Assembly (NCBI GenBank): GCA_009192285.1
Contig: CM018604.1
Coordinates: 3,286,001-3,350,000 of the forward strand
Source of the DNA: Morchella semilibera
Taxonomy: Eukaryota > Ascomycota > Pezizomycetes > Pezizales > Morchellaceae
DNA: 64,000 nt
Reading direction: 5' to 3'
Positions within the stretch are counted from its first letter, which is position 1. Every line of letters begins with the position of its first letter. The translations under genes were made by a program, and so were the position numbers. Below, piece after piece: positions 10,460 to 20,948 of this stretch. Under the pieces are notes generated by a model. That model saw nothing but the letters and a program-made list of their open reading frames with translations. It was not told where the DNA came from and made no database searches.

Positions 10460-12120
10460 TCACCTCCTCCTCTGATACCTCTTTTGTAAGGAGAGCAACC
10501 TAACAATGAACTGGTCAACAAGTCTCCTCCGCTTCCTCATAAGCCTTTTGTGACGCCGGGAGTGCTCATCCATCTGCCGAACAGTTTCCTTTCTGCAAAC
10601 AAGGTGATAGTCTGTGGATCTCCCGGTGATCAGTAACATATAACGCAGGAAGAAGGAATTGGAAAAGAAAAAAGCACTTACCAAAGAATGGTTCTCTTTT
10701 CCTATATAGGCACGCTTTACGACGTCCTGCCATATTCTTATCCTTCTTCTCATTCTCATTATCATTTTTGCTAGGGTGTTCGTATGGGAACCCCCTCCAT
10801 CGGCGATACCGAGCCGTAACCTTTCCCCAAGACGACGCATCCCCACCTCCACCACCTGTAATCCCTCGCAGATCACACGGCAAGCACCTCCTCAACCTCC
10901 CAGCGCCGACAGTGGCCGGATACGGCTTGCGACACTTTTCACAACTTCCCGGTGGCTGGTCCGGCTTGCGCTGAAGGGAGACAATGCTGTCGACCAGCTT
11001 TCCGCTCCTAAAGCGATAACAGCGGTTAGGCCTTGATGGTAGAGCCGGCGCAGCCTGTGTCGGCGGTGGTGGGAGGAGAAGCGAGTCTTCGCGCCCGGAC
11101 TCGTAGTCTTGCATCATCTCCTTGAGCTGCAGGTATTGCTGTGGCGTTTGGCAAGTAGTGTCGCGGAAGTCGCGGAGGTGCTGGACCAGACGAGTTACAC
11201 CTGTTGGAGGGGCATGTTAGAGCTTTTCCTTTTTTTTCTCTTTGGGGGAGTATTAGGGACAAGCATACGCTCCTGGCGGTTGGTGAGACGGCTGCGGACG
11301 GTGACCCACTGGTTAAAGACTTCTTGTAGGTCTATCTCATTTCCTGCAGTGGCATCCACCTCCTTTCCCTTGCCTTTTCGCGCAGCAGAGTCCCCCATGT
11401 TCTTTATCCTAGTAAATCCTAGATGTCTCTCTGGAATGGCTTGCACGGGCCTTTCCGCAACTGATCCTACGCCCGCCAACACCGCAGGAGTGGCGCGTGA
11501 GCTTTCGCCTGGCTCCTGAGCCCTTGTTACATCCCTCCTCTCTACACCGCCGCCAATCGGGTAGTTAGAAAAAACTCCGCTCACGAGAAAAGAGGATCAC
11601 CGAAAAAGAGGGCGAAACTACCTTTCTTCTGCGCTTGGTCACATATTCTCCACAACTCCTTCTCCATTTTCTCCCGCTCGTCAGGGGCCCCGCTGAATAT
11701 CTGGTCCCACCCATAGTCATCTTCTTTCCCCCCCTTCTCGCTCTCTGCCTCACTCCAGTCTTCGATATCATCCTGCGTCTCCCACCTCTCAGGCACCTCA
11801 TTGGTGCGCTCCGACCCCCAGTCTTTCGCATCGCTGCCGTAATCTAGCAACTCGGCCTCAGCAAGGTGAATTAGCTCGCCGCCGCCGTGGCGGGAGGGTG
11901 GGGATTCTTCGCGTCGGGCGTAGTGGTCCTCTGCGGGATCGATGTCGGTGTGGGTGCGAAGGCTCTCAGGGCTCGGGGTGGTGGAGCGGACTTCGGCTTG
12001 CAGCTGGTGGAGGCGCGCTTCCTCCTCGATGCGGGTCGCGTAAAGGGCGCGGGCACGCCAGGAGGTGGTGGGAGGCATGACGCCGCGGCGGGGGCCCATA
12101 GAACCTTCGGGTGCGCCCAT
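10460..12120 (-). CDS. Four-exon protein with zinc-ribbon-like CxxC pair
   Basis: Exons 12120-11622, 11541-11269, 11200-10682 and 10611-10460 total 1443 nt, encoding 480 residues. The introns are 80, 68 and 70 nt long. Their donors are GTAGTT, GTATGC and GTAAGT; the first two have CTAAC branch sites and the third TACTGAT. All three junctions keep the frame. The start is ATG 12120. The N-terminal 165 residues are charged and contain helical segments. Residues about 225-290 look coiled (EVFNQWVTVRSRLTNRQE, crossing exons 2 and 3). Exon 3 carries SCEKCRKPYP and, 16 residues on, CLPCD: a CxxC...CxxC pair typical of a zinc ribbon or treble clef. A Gly-rich linker follows, then a very basic C-terminus (KRLMRKRRRLVDQF). 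Nucleic-acid binding is a reasonable inference. Confidence 0.8.
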
Positions 12121-12324
12121 ATAGTGGTGGGATATATGAATTCGTGAGAAGATATTGTGTAAATGGAGAAATGCGTATGGAGGGTGATAGATACTGGAGC
12201 TGGTGATTAGAATTGAGACAGCAGGTGGCGGGGCGCATTCCTTTTATAGACTGCTGTAAGGACGGCTTACCATAGAAAAATGCGGTGACAAAGAGAGCTG
12301 GATACTATTTCTCTGAATGCTTGC

Positions 12325-13030
12325 TTATACTGCAGCGTTATAGAATGGGTATAGCGTTGGCGGAGCAGAGCAAACATGCCTCCTCGAGTCGTCGGGGGGT
12401 ATTGGGCTAGGCTTATAACGTGCGTCAGGTACAGCGAGGTGACAGGCGCGAGATATATAGCCTCCGGTATTCACCTCGACACACCAAGGCGGGCAAGAAA
12501 CTAATGAAATCAAGGCTGGTTAGCACCATAAAACCAGGTTAAGTGTTGGGTAGGATGTGGCCACCATAGCTCTGATTCCGATTCTGTATCTTCTCATCGC
12601 AAACATCACACAGCAACGGGATAAGTCTTTCCAAATGTGTTGTCGTCGAGACATCGCGCGAGTGATAGGCCGTGACTCATCAAATTAACCCAACATTGTG
12701 CAATCGCAGCGGCAGCGGTGGTAGAGCTCAGCGTTTGTGCCGCTCGATGAACCGATATACCTCTCTGGTTGGCCTGCCGTGAGGGAGATGTAGGGGGCAA
12801 GATGGAGTAGCTATCGTCGTGTCCCGCCACCACAAATATACCCAAGGGCATCGTTACAGTGATCCTCCATAGGGAAACCTAAAACCGCTGGCTCCATTAG
12901 AAAGTATCCTCCGGGGGCTAGCTGGGGGTGGGGGTGGGGGTGGTGAGAACTTACCTCTTGCATAGTGTCGTGGATCGCCGATTAGGACATAGGACTCTGT
13001 AGGTTTATTGCCGGGGATCTCGAAGCTGGA
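12325..13030 (-). pseudogene. Unresolved multi-exon gene or relic
   Basis: Several minus-strand pieces look coding but do not join cleanly. About 13015-12957 reads GNKPTESYVLIGDPRHYAR and ends at a strong GTAAGT donor. After a G/C-rich 3' splice region (12904-12925 on the plus strand) one frame gives APGGYFLMEPAVLGFPMED. A different frame from ATG 12851 to 12606 gives LGIFVVAGHDDSYSILPP and onward (81 codons). A third piece at 12513-12325 contains WCVEVNTGGYISRACHL. All have natural composition, so either exon borders are missed or the gene has shifted frame. I do not recognise the family. Confidence 0.35.
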
Positions 13031-13872
13031 GTGTGGCGGGTATTATGATATACTACAACGCGCGCAGAGAGGTGCCGTGAGCCCTCTTCGAGTTATTTTA
13101 TGGTCGGGGTTCCTTTCATAGGTTATAGTGGTGGTTACTGAAGGGAGGTTGGTTGTTCGGATGGGTGGGAGTTGTAGTTGCAACGATGCCGTGTCCCTCA
13201 CCTGCAGGGACATAAACAAATTCGACAGAAGATATGGTCAAAGTTTGGTGGGCGGACGTTTTTGGTAAATTCAAGTATCAAAGGAAATAAGACGGCAAAA
13301 ATGAGAGGATTAAGATCAAGACAGGGAGCTGGAGGGGCGGCGGTGGGAACCGACGGCAAGCAGTGGATAAGGAAGCTGTTACAGCGGTGTTAATTAGAAA
13401 GAAAAGGTGGCATATCCTTATTTGAAAGTACTCATTATCAAATATAATACGGTAGTGTACCTGAAGCCCACCGCCACAAGCGCATGTATATGACCCATTT
13501 TGCACAAACCATCTCTTAGGAAGAAAAAAAGTTAAAGACGTTTTCATTTGAGAGTAAGTTCTGACTATCTATACAACTCCTGCCTCAATTCGACATTCAA
13601 TTACACTTTCTGTGTCGTGTACCACTCGCGATCGTGATTAGGAAAAGATTGTAATATTGCTGGTCATGTATGTTTTAAACCACCCCCCCCCCACATTCAA
13701 AGAAACACCGCCCTTCACCACAATCCGTCGGTGATGAGAAGAGGTAAGCTTTTATTCCATTATCCTACACGGACACACAGAGAAGATCTAATCCAAGGCG
13801 CGACCATCACAACACAACCTCCAGAGGTCTGAGACGAAGGACATTGTTTCAACAGACGCCCTGTTGGTGTTG
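13031..13872. other. Intergenic, with a possible tiny exon
   Basis: A minus-strand ATG at 13547 opens a 29-codon stretch (MKTSLTFFLPKRWFVQNGS...) that ends at a GTAC donor; it is too short to call a gene. C run at 13682-13692. Otherwise nothing. Confidence 0.35.
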
Positions 13873-16733
13873 CTAGTACTTGTGGACGTTCCTGAATGGG
13901 TAAGGAACCTCTCCGTTGCCTTCATGCCAGTTGGGGTTGTCCTCGAGTGGACGTGGGGTGGGAGCTCTGCCGCCATTGTTCGCGGGACGTCGGTTGTTCT
14001 GTTCGCCTCGGGGACCAATGTTGCCATCGTGTAGGTTTTGGTGCTGCCCAGAGGAAGCGATATTGGTAGGAGCGATATTGGCAACAGGGGCTTGTTCCAT
14101 AGGCCGACGCTCGGGATTTCTGTTGGTAGCAGGCCCTCCCACAACAAAGAGGTCATGATGACAAAGAAGGTGTAGGAGTTCATCATCATGAATGTCGCGG
14201 AATACCTGTCTAATGTCAGGTATGTTGCGAATGAACTGCTGGGCCGCCTCGAACTGCCTTGCGTCAATGAGGACCCGAAGTTCGTTTTTGAGAGCTGTGT
14301 GGTAGGCAATGGTTGCTTCAGCTGCTTCCAAAGCACCCCGCCCTGCCGGTGTTCTATTCTGGTTTCTATTGGCATCACTAGCGTCGACAGACTCTAAAGC
14401 TAGAGCTGTTAAACGATCAAGAGCAATTTGCTGTGCCTGTCTATCATCACCGATGTAGGTTGGTCGGACGGGGGCTGGTGGTGGTGGCCGTCGCGGGAGG
14501 ATATCAGGGACGTGGATACTACCTGGTTGTTGGGTATGTTGACCTAGGGGGGGATTTGGATATGGTATTGGGTGATGTGGGTTAATTCCGTCGCTAGCGT
14601 AGCCCCGGGGCACAAAATTTCTGGGTGGTTGTTGGGGCATGTTGTCGGGATAATCTTCCCTATTACAATTATACGGTACACGGTTCCCTGAGGCGTGGTG
14701 GCGGGGGAATGCTCTCGACTTTGTGAATATCCCCCAAGTACATTAATATTATGGATACCTATTTGCAAGGTGTGGGCCCCCCCCTCCCGTACGCCGCCAT
14801 ATAGTGGGGCGTAGACCTCTAGCCGGCCACCATCAGGGCTAGGAAGCATGAAAAGAGGAGTATCTATCAGTCTTGCGGCGCCCTGTGTGATTGTATTCTC
14901 TGCCAAAACGATGGAATGGCGATTATTTATGATAGAGAGGATACTATCCATCCAGGCAACCCCCACAATACGTCGAGCGTCATCTTCGTGCAGAGGTTGC
15001 TGGTGACCGTTGTACAGCTGGCCGCCAATTTGCACCAGAATTTGTTGCCCCAGAATCCGTGTCTGAAACGAATTCCAGGCTAAGCTTGCGAGGAAGCTTT
15101 GCTCGGATCGTAGGATTCCAATATCAGTGCGCCAAGAAGATGTGGGGCCAAGGTTTCTGCGAGGCTCTCCGGCGTCGTTGGGCCGGCCCTCTTGTGGAGC
15201 TTGAGGCACAGCGTCTAGCTGCCAATCAGACCGCAGCGTCCCAAAGATGGCAGGAGTTAGAGTTACGAAGGAACTACGACCACTCGATGGTAACGTTGGT
15301 CTCTCATCTTGTCGTGCATTTGGATAAGCTGGTTCGGCGTACGTAGGAGGAGGTTGGGTTACAGAAGCTGATTGTGAGCGGCGTGGAGGGTCCCGCCCGG
15401 GGGCGCTAGAAGATACAGCAGACACCTGGATGGCTGGTAACGTGGGGTGGTCGATCTGCTGCGGGTTATCAACTCTTGGAATCACTGGTGGGTATCGATT
15501 GGGTCGATTTGGACCTTGTATGTCCATCGCGAATGTATTTCTTGGATAGGAAGAGCCTCCTTGAGTAGACAGGCCACGGATAACTGGTGCGGGGGTAGGG
15601 GCACGCTGTCCTTGGGTACCGACCTGAGATTGTTCGTCCTCAGGAGCACTCCCCTCTCCATCCTCAACGTAAGCACCTTTCAGTGTGCTTCTCTTTTTCC
15701 TAGGGGGTTGTTGAACAGGAGCTGGACCCCCGTTTAATGGCCGGTTAGACCCAGGACTTCTACCACGCTTAACGGCGATATCGCTTCTACTGGCTTGCAT
15801 CGTTGGTGCGAGTCTATCCATTTCGTTGATCTGTGGGGCGATACTAGGCTCACGGTCATTCGCACCTGATACGAGCCAACCGCGAGCTCCCCGGGGCAAA
15901 GCACCTGCTAGCTGGATTGTAGGTGGTTGGATTAAAGGCTGGATTTGACATAGCTGAATTTGTGGGGCAGAGGGAGCTGGCAACGGTCGGGAAGGTTTGG
16001 AGTTGCCTATCGTTGCTTCATTTCCTACTGAGACTGAAGTAGACATATTCGCTAGACGGTCGCTCCATTGCCTGTGGGCCAATGAACCAGATTGTCCATC
16101 TCCTCTACTCGTAGCCGTCGCTATTTCATTTAATCGACAGTGGAAACGTGAGGTTAGAAGTACCCCCCGCCCATCTTGGCCGGCTGTGGGGGCCATGTTG
16201 CGCATCGATGGGTCCGTATAAGGCCTTCGAGTATTGTGTTCGGGTATATTCAGGTCGTTTTCAAGGGTTCCTCGACTCTCTCTCCTATCGCGCGTAGCTC
16301 GGCGTGCATCTCGCACTGAATCAGGTTCGGGAGGATTGTTGCTAGGTTCCCGCGTTAATCTCGGTGGTGTAGATATCTCTGGGCCAAAAACACTACGGTA
16401 TGGCTGAGAGCGGCCCCTCGCAGAGTTTGAAACATGTCTTCCGTCCTGTAAGCGGGGGGTGTTCCTACGCTCGGAAGCATCAATATTTCCAGCACTATCC
16501 TCAGACAACCTAACACTCATTTCTCGGGTATAGACTTCTAGATCGATGATGGGAACTCCGTTGATATGTTGGGCACCCGGGACTTCGCTACCATCAGGCC
16601 GTGGGTTCGGAGTTGGGGTTTGGTTAGACGGCTGAGGCTGGGCAGCTGATCTTCCTGCAGGTCCTGGAATTTGCTGGGCCGACGCACTTCCTCTTAGCTG
16701 TTCCTGATGCGTTTCGCCAGCAATGGAGCCCAT
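13873..16733 (-). CDS. Large disordered protein with C-terminal helical segment
   Basis: Two long minus-strand frames (16733-14544 and about 14750-13873) overlap by roughly 100-200 nt in different phases, so one gene with an intron around 14.70-14.77 kb is the simplest reading. One option, GTATCC donor to GAG acceptor (about 47 nt), keeps the frame but is not certain. The start is ATG 16733; upstream the frame is open but has only TTG. The first 480 or so residues are Pro/Ser/Arg/Gln-rich and disordered, with a PPRKKR basic patch. Residues about 490-690 are more ordered (ASLAWNSFQTRILGQQILVQ, GRLEVYAPLYGG). The second exon holds a helical stretch (ALEAAEATIAYHTALKNELR) and an Asn/Arg/Pro-rich tail ending NVHKY. 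The ordered block may be a conserved domain, but I cannot name it. Confidence 0.72.
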
Positions 16734-17624
16734 ATCTATCCCGTGAGGCAACCCGAGGCTGCCGTTCTTTATGGTCGGTAGATGATTTGGGGAGGTAAAT
16801 TGTGGTGTTTTGTTTGTGGGATATAGGTATTAGTGTTGTCGGTAAGGTGGGTGCGTCTCTCTTTTGTTACCCGGTGGTCCTCAATGCATACGGAAACTAA
16901 GACACATGAAATTCTTAAGCTCAGGCTTCACATTAGCCGTTATAAAGATCCACCGTAATCGGGAACATAAGCGCAGCAAGTTACTACATTGAATTAAACA
17001 CTAGGCCATCCTGTATTGCTGCCTTCATGGTATCTGTGTTATATGTTAAACCTTCTGGCTCTCTTCCCCCTTCCCCTTTCCCGCCTTTCTTTTGAGTAAG
17101 GGCAAGTTTGGGAGTCATCTAAAACGGAGTTATGGGGTTTGAAACCCCGCTCTAGTAGAAAGCCCGTTCTGAAAAAATGTACTGTGTTGGCGACCCACCC
17201 TGCGAGCTAGAAAATAACGTTAACTCCATTAGAACGGGACTTTCCAATAAAGTAACTTTGATCTACTTTTTTGCTTAGAACCCCGTCTCGAAATATTTCC
17301 GTTCCCACCCATTAACGGGGAATTATCGGAATGTTGCCTTATACGAGGCCATGCCAGCTCCTAGACGGGCCCCAGGTTTCGTCCCGAATAAGTCAGGTCT
17401 GCAGGAATATGTTTCCGAGTGAGAGTTCGTGATACGGAGTCTCAATAGTTACGGTATACCTAGAGAACTAGCTGGGTTCACGAGTAACAATATTTTGCTT
17501 CCTGTATATAAGCCAAACAGTGACCAACAAAGCTATGAAAATAATATAGATAAACTACATAGATCCGGAAGCAGACTGGATTTGGATGTCGTGGGGTAAA
17601 CAGGCTCAAGTTCCCTCCAACAAC
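16734..17624. other. Intergenic with short interleaved repeats
   Basis: 5' region of the preceding gene, then a repeat-like patch at about 17115-17345, described separately. No gene. Confidence 0.4.
17115..17345. repeat. Mixed direct and inverted short repeats
   Basis: GAAAGCCCGTTCT (17159-17171) recurs in inverted form as AGAACGGGACTTTC (17230-17245) with one extra mismatch. A direct, diverged copy of the ACCCCG...CCGTTC block lies at about 17279-17311. The GGAGTTA and TAACTCC pair lies outside the inner arms. This looks like a decayed foldback or MITE-type repeat. Confidence 0.35.
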
Positions 17625-18011
17625 TTTTTTTTGTTTATATCGATCATTAATTGTATCCAGCGCTTAGGCTATGACAATATCATACCACCCCAGAACCACC
17701 CTTACTTCCTCCGCCATCTTCAACAAAAGAAAGACATAAGAACATAGGGAAACACACCCATCATAATCATTCTGTCTCCTTGGTTCATCTATTCGGTCAC
17801 TCCCTCTCTAAGCCTCCCATCCCTGGTTTATATAATTTAGTTCCCTCTCCCTTTCTGTCTCTTCTCCGTCTTCCTCACCTTTTCCCCGTCTATATTCCGT
17901 CCACTGTTTCCACATCTCTAGCGCCTTTTCAATTCCTTTTTCTGTCCATAACAATTGCTTGATCGTCGTGTGGCCTGGTGCCTTTTGCCTCCTATCTGCA
18001 GTTTGAGGCAC
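17625..18011 (-). mobile_element. LINE-like 3' end, truncated (copy 1)
   Basis: On the minus strand this ends in an A-rich tail (plus-strand T run at 17625-17635). It contains a 67-codon stretch, LLWTEKGIEKALEMWKQW, followed by a very charged tail at 18011-17808. The sequence is clearly related to 19.76-20.7 kb: both share the CATTAATT block, CCCCAGAAC, a CC-rich stretch ending GCCATCTTC, and a CCGTCCACTG block. Orientation and A-rich tails suggest 5'-truncated non-LTR (Tad-like) elements. No reverse transcriptase part is present. Confidence 0.5.
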
Positions 18012-18126
18012 TCCCTCCTACAATGATTACTGGGGCGCTGACGTTAAACCAGGTCCATTTCAAGGGCCTATTTCGTTCCGTCTGTGGAATTGATAGGCTG
18101 CTTGGAACCTTGGTGCTTTGTTGTAA

Positions 18127-18170
18127 GGGCAGTCTTTTTTTGCAGTGGAACCTCCCTTATGGTCTGCCAG
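18127..18170 (+). repeat. Fragment with pogo-like end, copy 2
   Basis: CAGTGGAACCTC at 18143-18154 is preceded by a T run and followed by TTATGGTC. It matches the fragment at 6.8 kb in the same orientation. No inverted partner found. Confidence 0.3.
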
Positions 18171-19757
18171 GCTCTCGGCATGCGTGGAATGGGAAAAGTG
18201 GGAGTTGCAAGGTGCGGGGTGGTCCAGAACGTACTCGGGGGGTCATGAGGCGGGGGTATAAGAATTTCTCCAATACTACACGCTACACATAGGCAATACC
18301 ATACAAAGCAAGTTTAGTGAACGAAATTGCACTAGTATCTGAAGGGTGTTGATGTAACCGGAATTAACAGCTTTGATGCGCACGCCATTGGGACGACGAG
18401 GAAAGTCGGTTGGCTTTGTGGTTAATGAGCAAACACATTTTCGGGAGCATATAGTGGTCTCCCGCTAAGAGTATGGATGTTCCCAATTGTGTAGTTCTTT
18501 TACAGTTTCAAAAGGTTCGTTTCGTTTTTTAAGTGGGATATATATACAAGAAGCTCCCAGCGCCTACTCTCTCAATGCAGTGGCTTCCGAGAGGTCAACA
18601 ATGTTGTGGAAAAGGGTCGGTTGCTACCGCCATCCGCGCCATACCGCTCCACTTATTGAACAGAAGCATCAATGGAAAAGTCACACTTACACTAGGGCAC
18701 CGCGGCAACAAAACGGGCATAATAAGGCTAGACAAAGAAGTATTACGTGGAGCGTCACCAAGGTTGAGAGGAACCCCAGTGAAGGGGAAAGGGACAGGAA
18801 AATTCAACTTTATTCTAGATTGGGATTTTGATCTTCATGTTCAGAGGAGACAATTTTTTGGTTTTCTTTTGTATCTTTTGTTGGGATCGCGGTGGATGGA
18901 AGCGCGCTCTGGGAGAAGGATGTTCGATTTTGCATAACCGAGAGGTCACATGATATTACATGTAATGAATTCCAAAGAAAAAAAAAATAGCCAGCCCTTA
19001 CTGAGCGTTGTTTTATGAAGCGAAAAAGGACCGATGGCGCAATAATGTTGCACCAGATAGTGCTTTAGAGAATAGCAACAGAAATATTGTGGGTGGCGGC
19101 CGCAGCCAAGGCTCCAGTGGCATCCATCCGCAGTTGTAGGGCTAAGATGAACTGCGTCCCTTTTCATGGAACCAAGGTAAAGTGTGGCGAAAAGAGTAGG
19201 TATTGTGGCCTAGAGTACCGAGGGTGTAGTTCTGGGGGTTGCCAAGATGCTGGTGGGAACAAACACCAGGGGGGAGTAGAGGGACTATCGATCTTGCGAA
19301 CAAAAGGCGGGAGGATACAGTTTCCCACCACCATGTCCCTACTAGGGTTAGGGTTATTCGATACCAATCTTCTTGCCCTATTGATCCATTGATTGATACT
19401 TCATACATATTCTTGTCCCATATTTTCGGGCGACGGGAAACTGCCAACGTTCGCCCTCTGTACGGACGTAGGGTAATAGGTAGACACACTAAGGTTAGGA
19501 GGAGTATAGGGGGACTGATCTCATGCTTGAGGAGTGATAAAGTACATGCACTCAATGGCGTGTTTAATTGGGACCACCCAATCAACTAAAGATAGAACTA
19601 AAATAACATTTCTCAATCAAGGCTATATCATACATGTACATGTATCTACAGATGGTGCCTACATGTATTCAGTGTCTGTCTCCTTGTGCAAACACTCATG
19701 TATGTAATGGCATATTGCTGGGGGATTGATGTGACCTATCCCCCAGGTTGGCAAGGG
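18171..19757. other. Intergenic; overlapping long frames not convincing
   Basis: Both strands are open for 100-150 codons around 18.5-18.9 and 19.1-19.6 kb, but the frames lack good ATG starts and natural composition and contradict one another. TACATGTA octamers occur at 19631, 19637 and 19660. Confidence 0.4.
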
Positions 19758-20700
19758 GTTCGTTTTTTTTTTTTTGTTTAATTCATTAATTTTGGGCAGC
19801 CTTCCAGCTATTACAGTATCGCACTACCCCAGAACTACATGTACATGTACACCCGCAGGAAAAAAGTGAAGAAACAGCGGGTGCAACCCGTCCGAACCCC
19901 GATCCAAAATTGAAAATAAAGATAAAAGGAGGTAATATAACCAAACAACAAAATACAGAGTAGATATTATGGCCTCCAAACTATATTCACCACTTTTAAT
20001 GATCTCCCTAGTCCTTTACTACTGCTGCAGTCCTCTTTGGCATGCTGTCAATGATTTTATGTACATTTCCCATAATCCGGCCTTTCCTACTCTTCCCTAG
20101 CTTGGGCCTCAATAATCTTTATGTTTTTATTTAGAGTAGCCTCTATCTACCTTCCAGACTTGTCAGGAGGCATGGCTATGAAAAACGTGTGGGGTTGTAT
20201 TGTAGGTCTGGGGATGTCAAGTTAGAGGCACCCGTTGTCACGCTTCTCACTTTTTTCCTGCGGGTACCCTCCTTCCGCCGCCATCTTCGAAGCAAAAACG
20301 CAACCAAAACACAAAAACATAAGAGGGAATAAATAAACTAAGCAACTCCATTCTTGTTTGATTTTTCCCTAGCTTTCAATCAATTTCTTTCTAATTCGCC
20401 CTATCCTCGATTATATTCCCTTTCTCTTTCTTTCTCGACTTTATCTGCTTCGCCCTCTTCCTTCCGTCTACAGTGCTCCGTCCACTGCTTTCAGATGTCA
20501 ATACCATTTCTGTAAGCGTTGTTGGCTTGGCATTTCATCGTGGTTAATTTTATTGTCTTCGGGATGGGAACCTCTTTGAATGGATCGCTTGGCTAGAATA
20601 ATAATAATAATTTCCATTCCCTTCTCCGTCCATAGCGGCAAGGGGGTTCTGCTTAGGAGACAATAACACTTTGTTCTGCTGGGTTCTTCTCCCATATCCG
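19758..20700 (-). mobile_element. LINE-like 3' end, truncated (copy 2), interrupted
   Basis: Minus-strand element with an A-rich tail (T run at 19764-19777). It is homologous to the copy at 17.6-18.0 kb over its tail, the CCCCAGAAC block, the GCCATCTTC block and the CCGTCCACTG...CCATAGC block, where both copies encode LWTEKG followed by I or M and E. It is interrupted by about 430 bp at 19836-20264. Copy 1 is continuous across that point, so the extra DNA is an insertion. Short indels and a frame broken near the ATAATAATAAT run at 20598-20610 show decay. Confidence 0.5.
19836..20267. mobile_element. MITE-like insertion with 19-bp inverted repeats
   Basis: ACCCGCAGGAAAAAAGTGA at 19851-19869 is repeated perfectly in inverted form at 20247-20265. 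The related LINE copy at 17.70 kb reads straight from CCCCAGAAC into ACCC, giving an empty site. A TAC at 19836-19838 and again at 20265-20267 could be the target duplication. The left end also carries a doubled TACATG unit. The interior has no coding capacity, so this is a non-autonomous DNA element. The exact ends are not certain. Confidence 0.55.
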
Positions 20701-20948
20701 TCCTTTAGGGCACCTCAACATCCGTAGCCACCACTGAAGTCTGCAACCGAAACCTAACCACCCAGCCTCCACCACCACACATTCAAGGAAGCAAAGACAA
20801 ACAACCAATCATCAACAAAGGTTGTACTTGGTAAGAGAAAACATACCCGAGGTCAGTTTATGAAACAAACCTACCAAATGTTGATGTATATCTATACACT
20901 TTGCAGTGTCAATACCTTCGATTTTCTTTGAGTCTCACTCTGTTGTAG

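Noticed and set aside
13873-14640. Separate 255-residue gene from ATG 14640
   Set aside because: It overlaps the end of the large minus-strand frame, and its own frame is open upstream of the ATG, so an exon of the same gene is simpler.
19340-19356. Two TTAGGG-type units (and two CCCTAA units near 59923)
   Set aside because: Only about two units each, in ordinary spacer; far too few to be a telomere or a clear interstitial telomeric array.
19087-19589. Long overlapping open frames on both strands
   Set aside because: Frames of 100-150 codons on both strands contradict one another, lack good ATG starts, and have off-frame composition.
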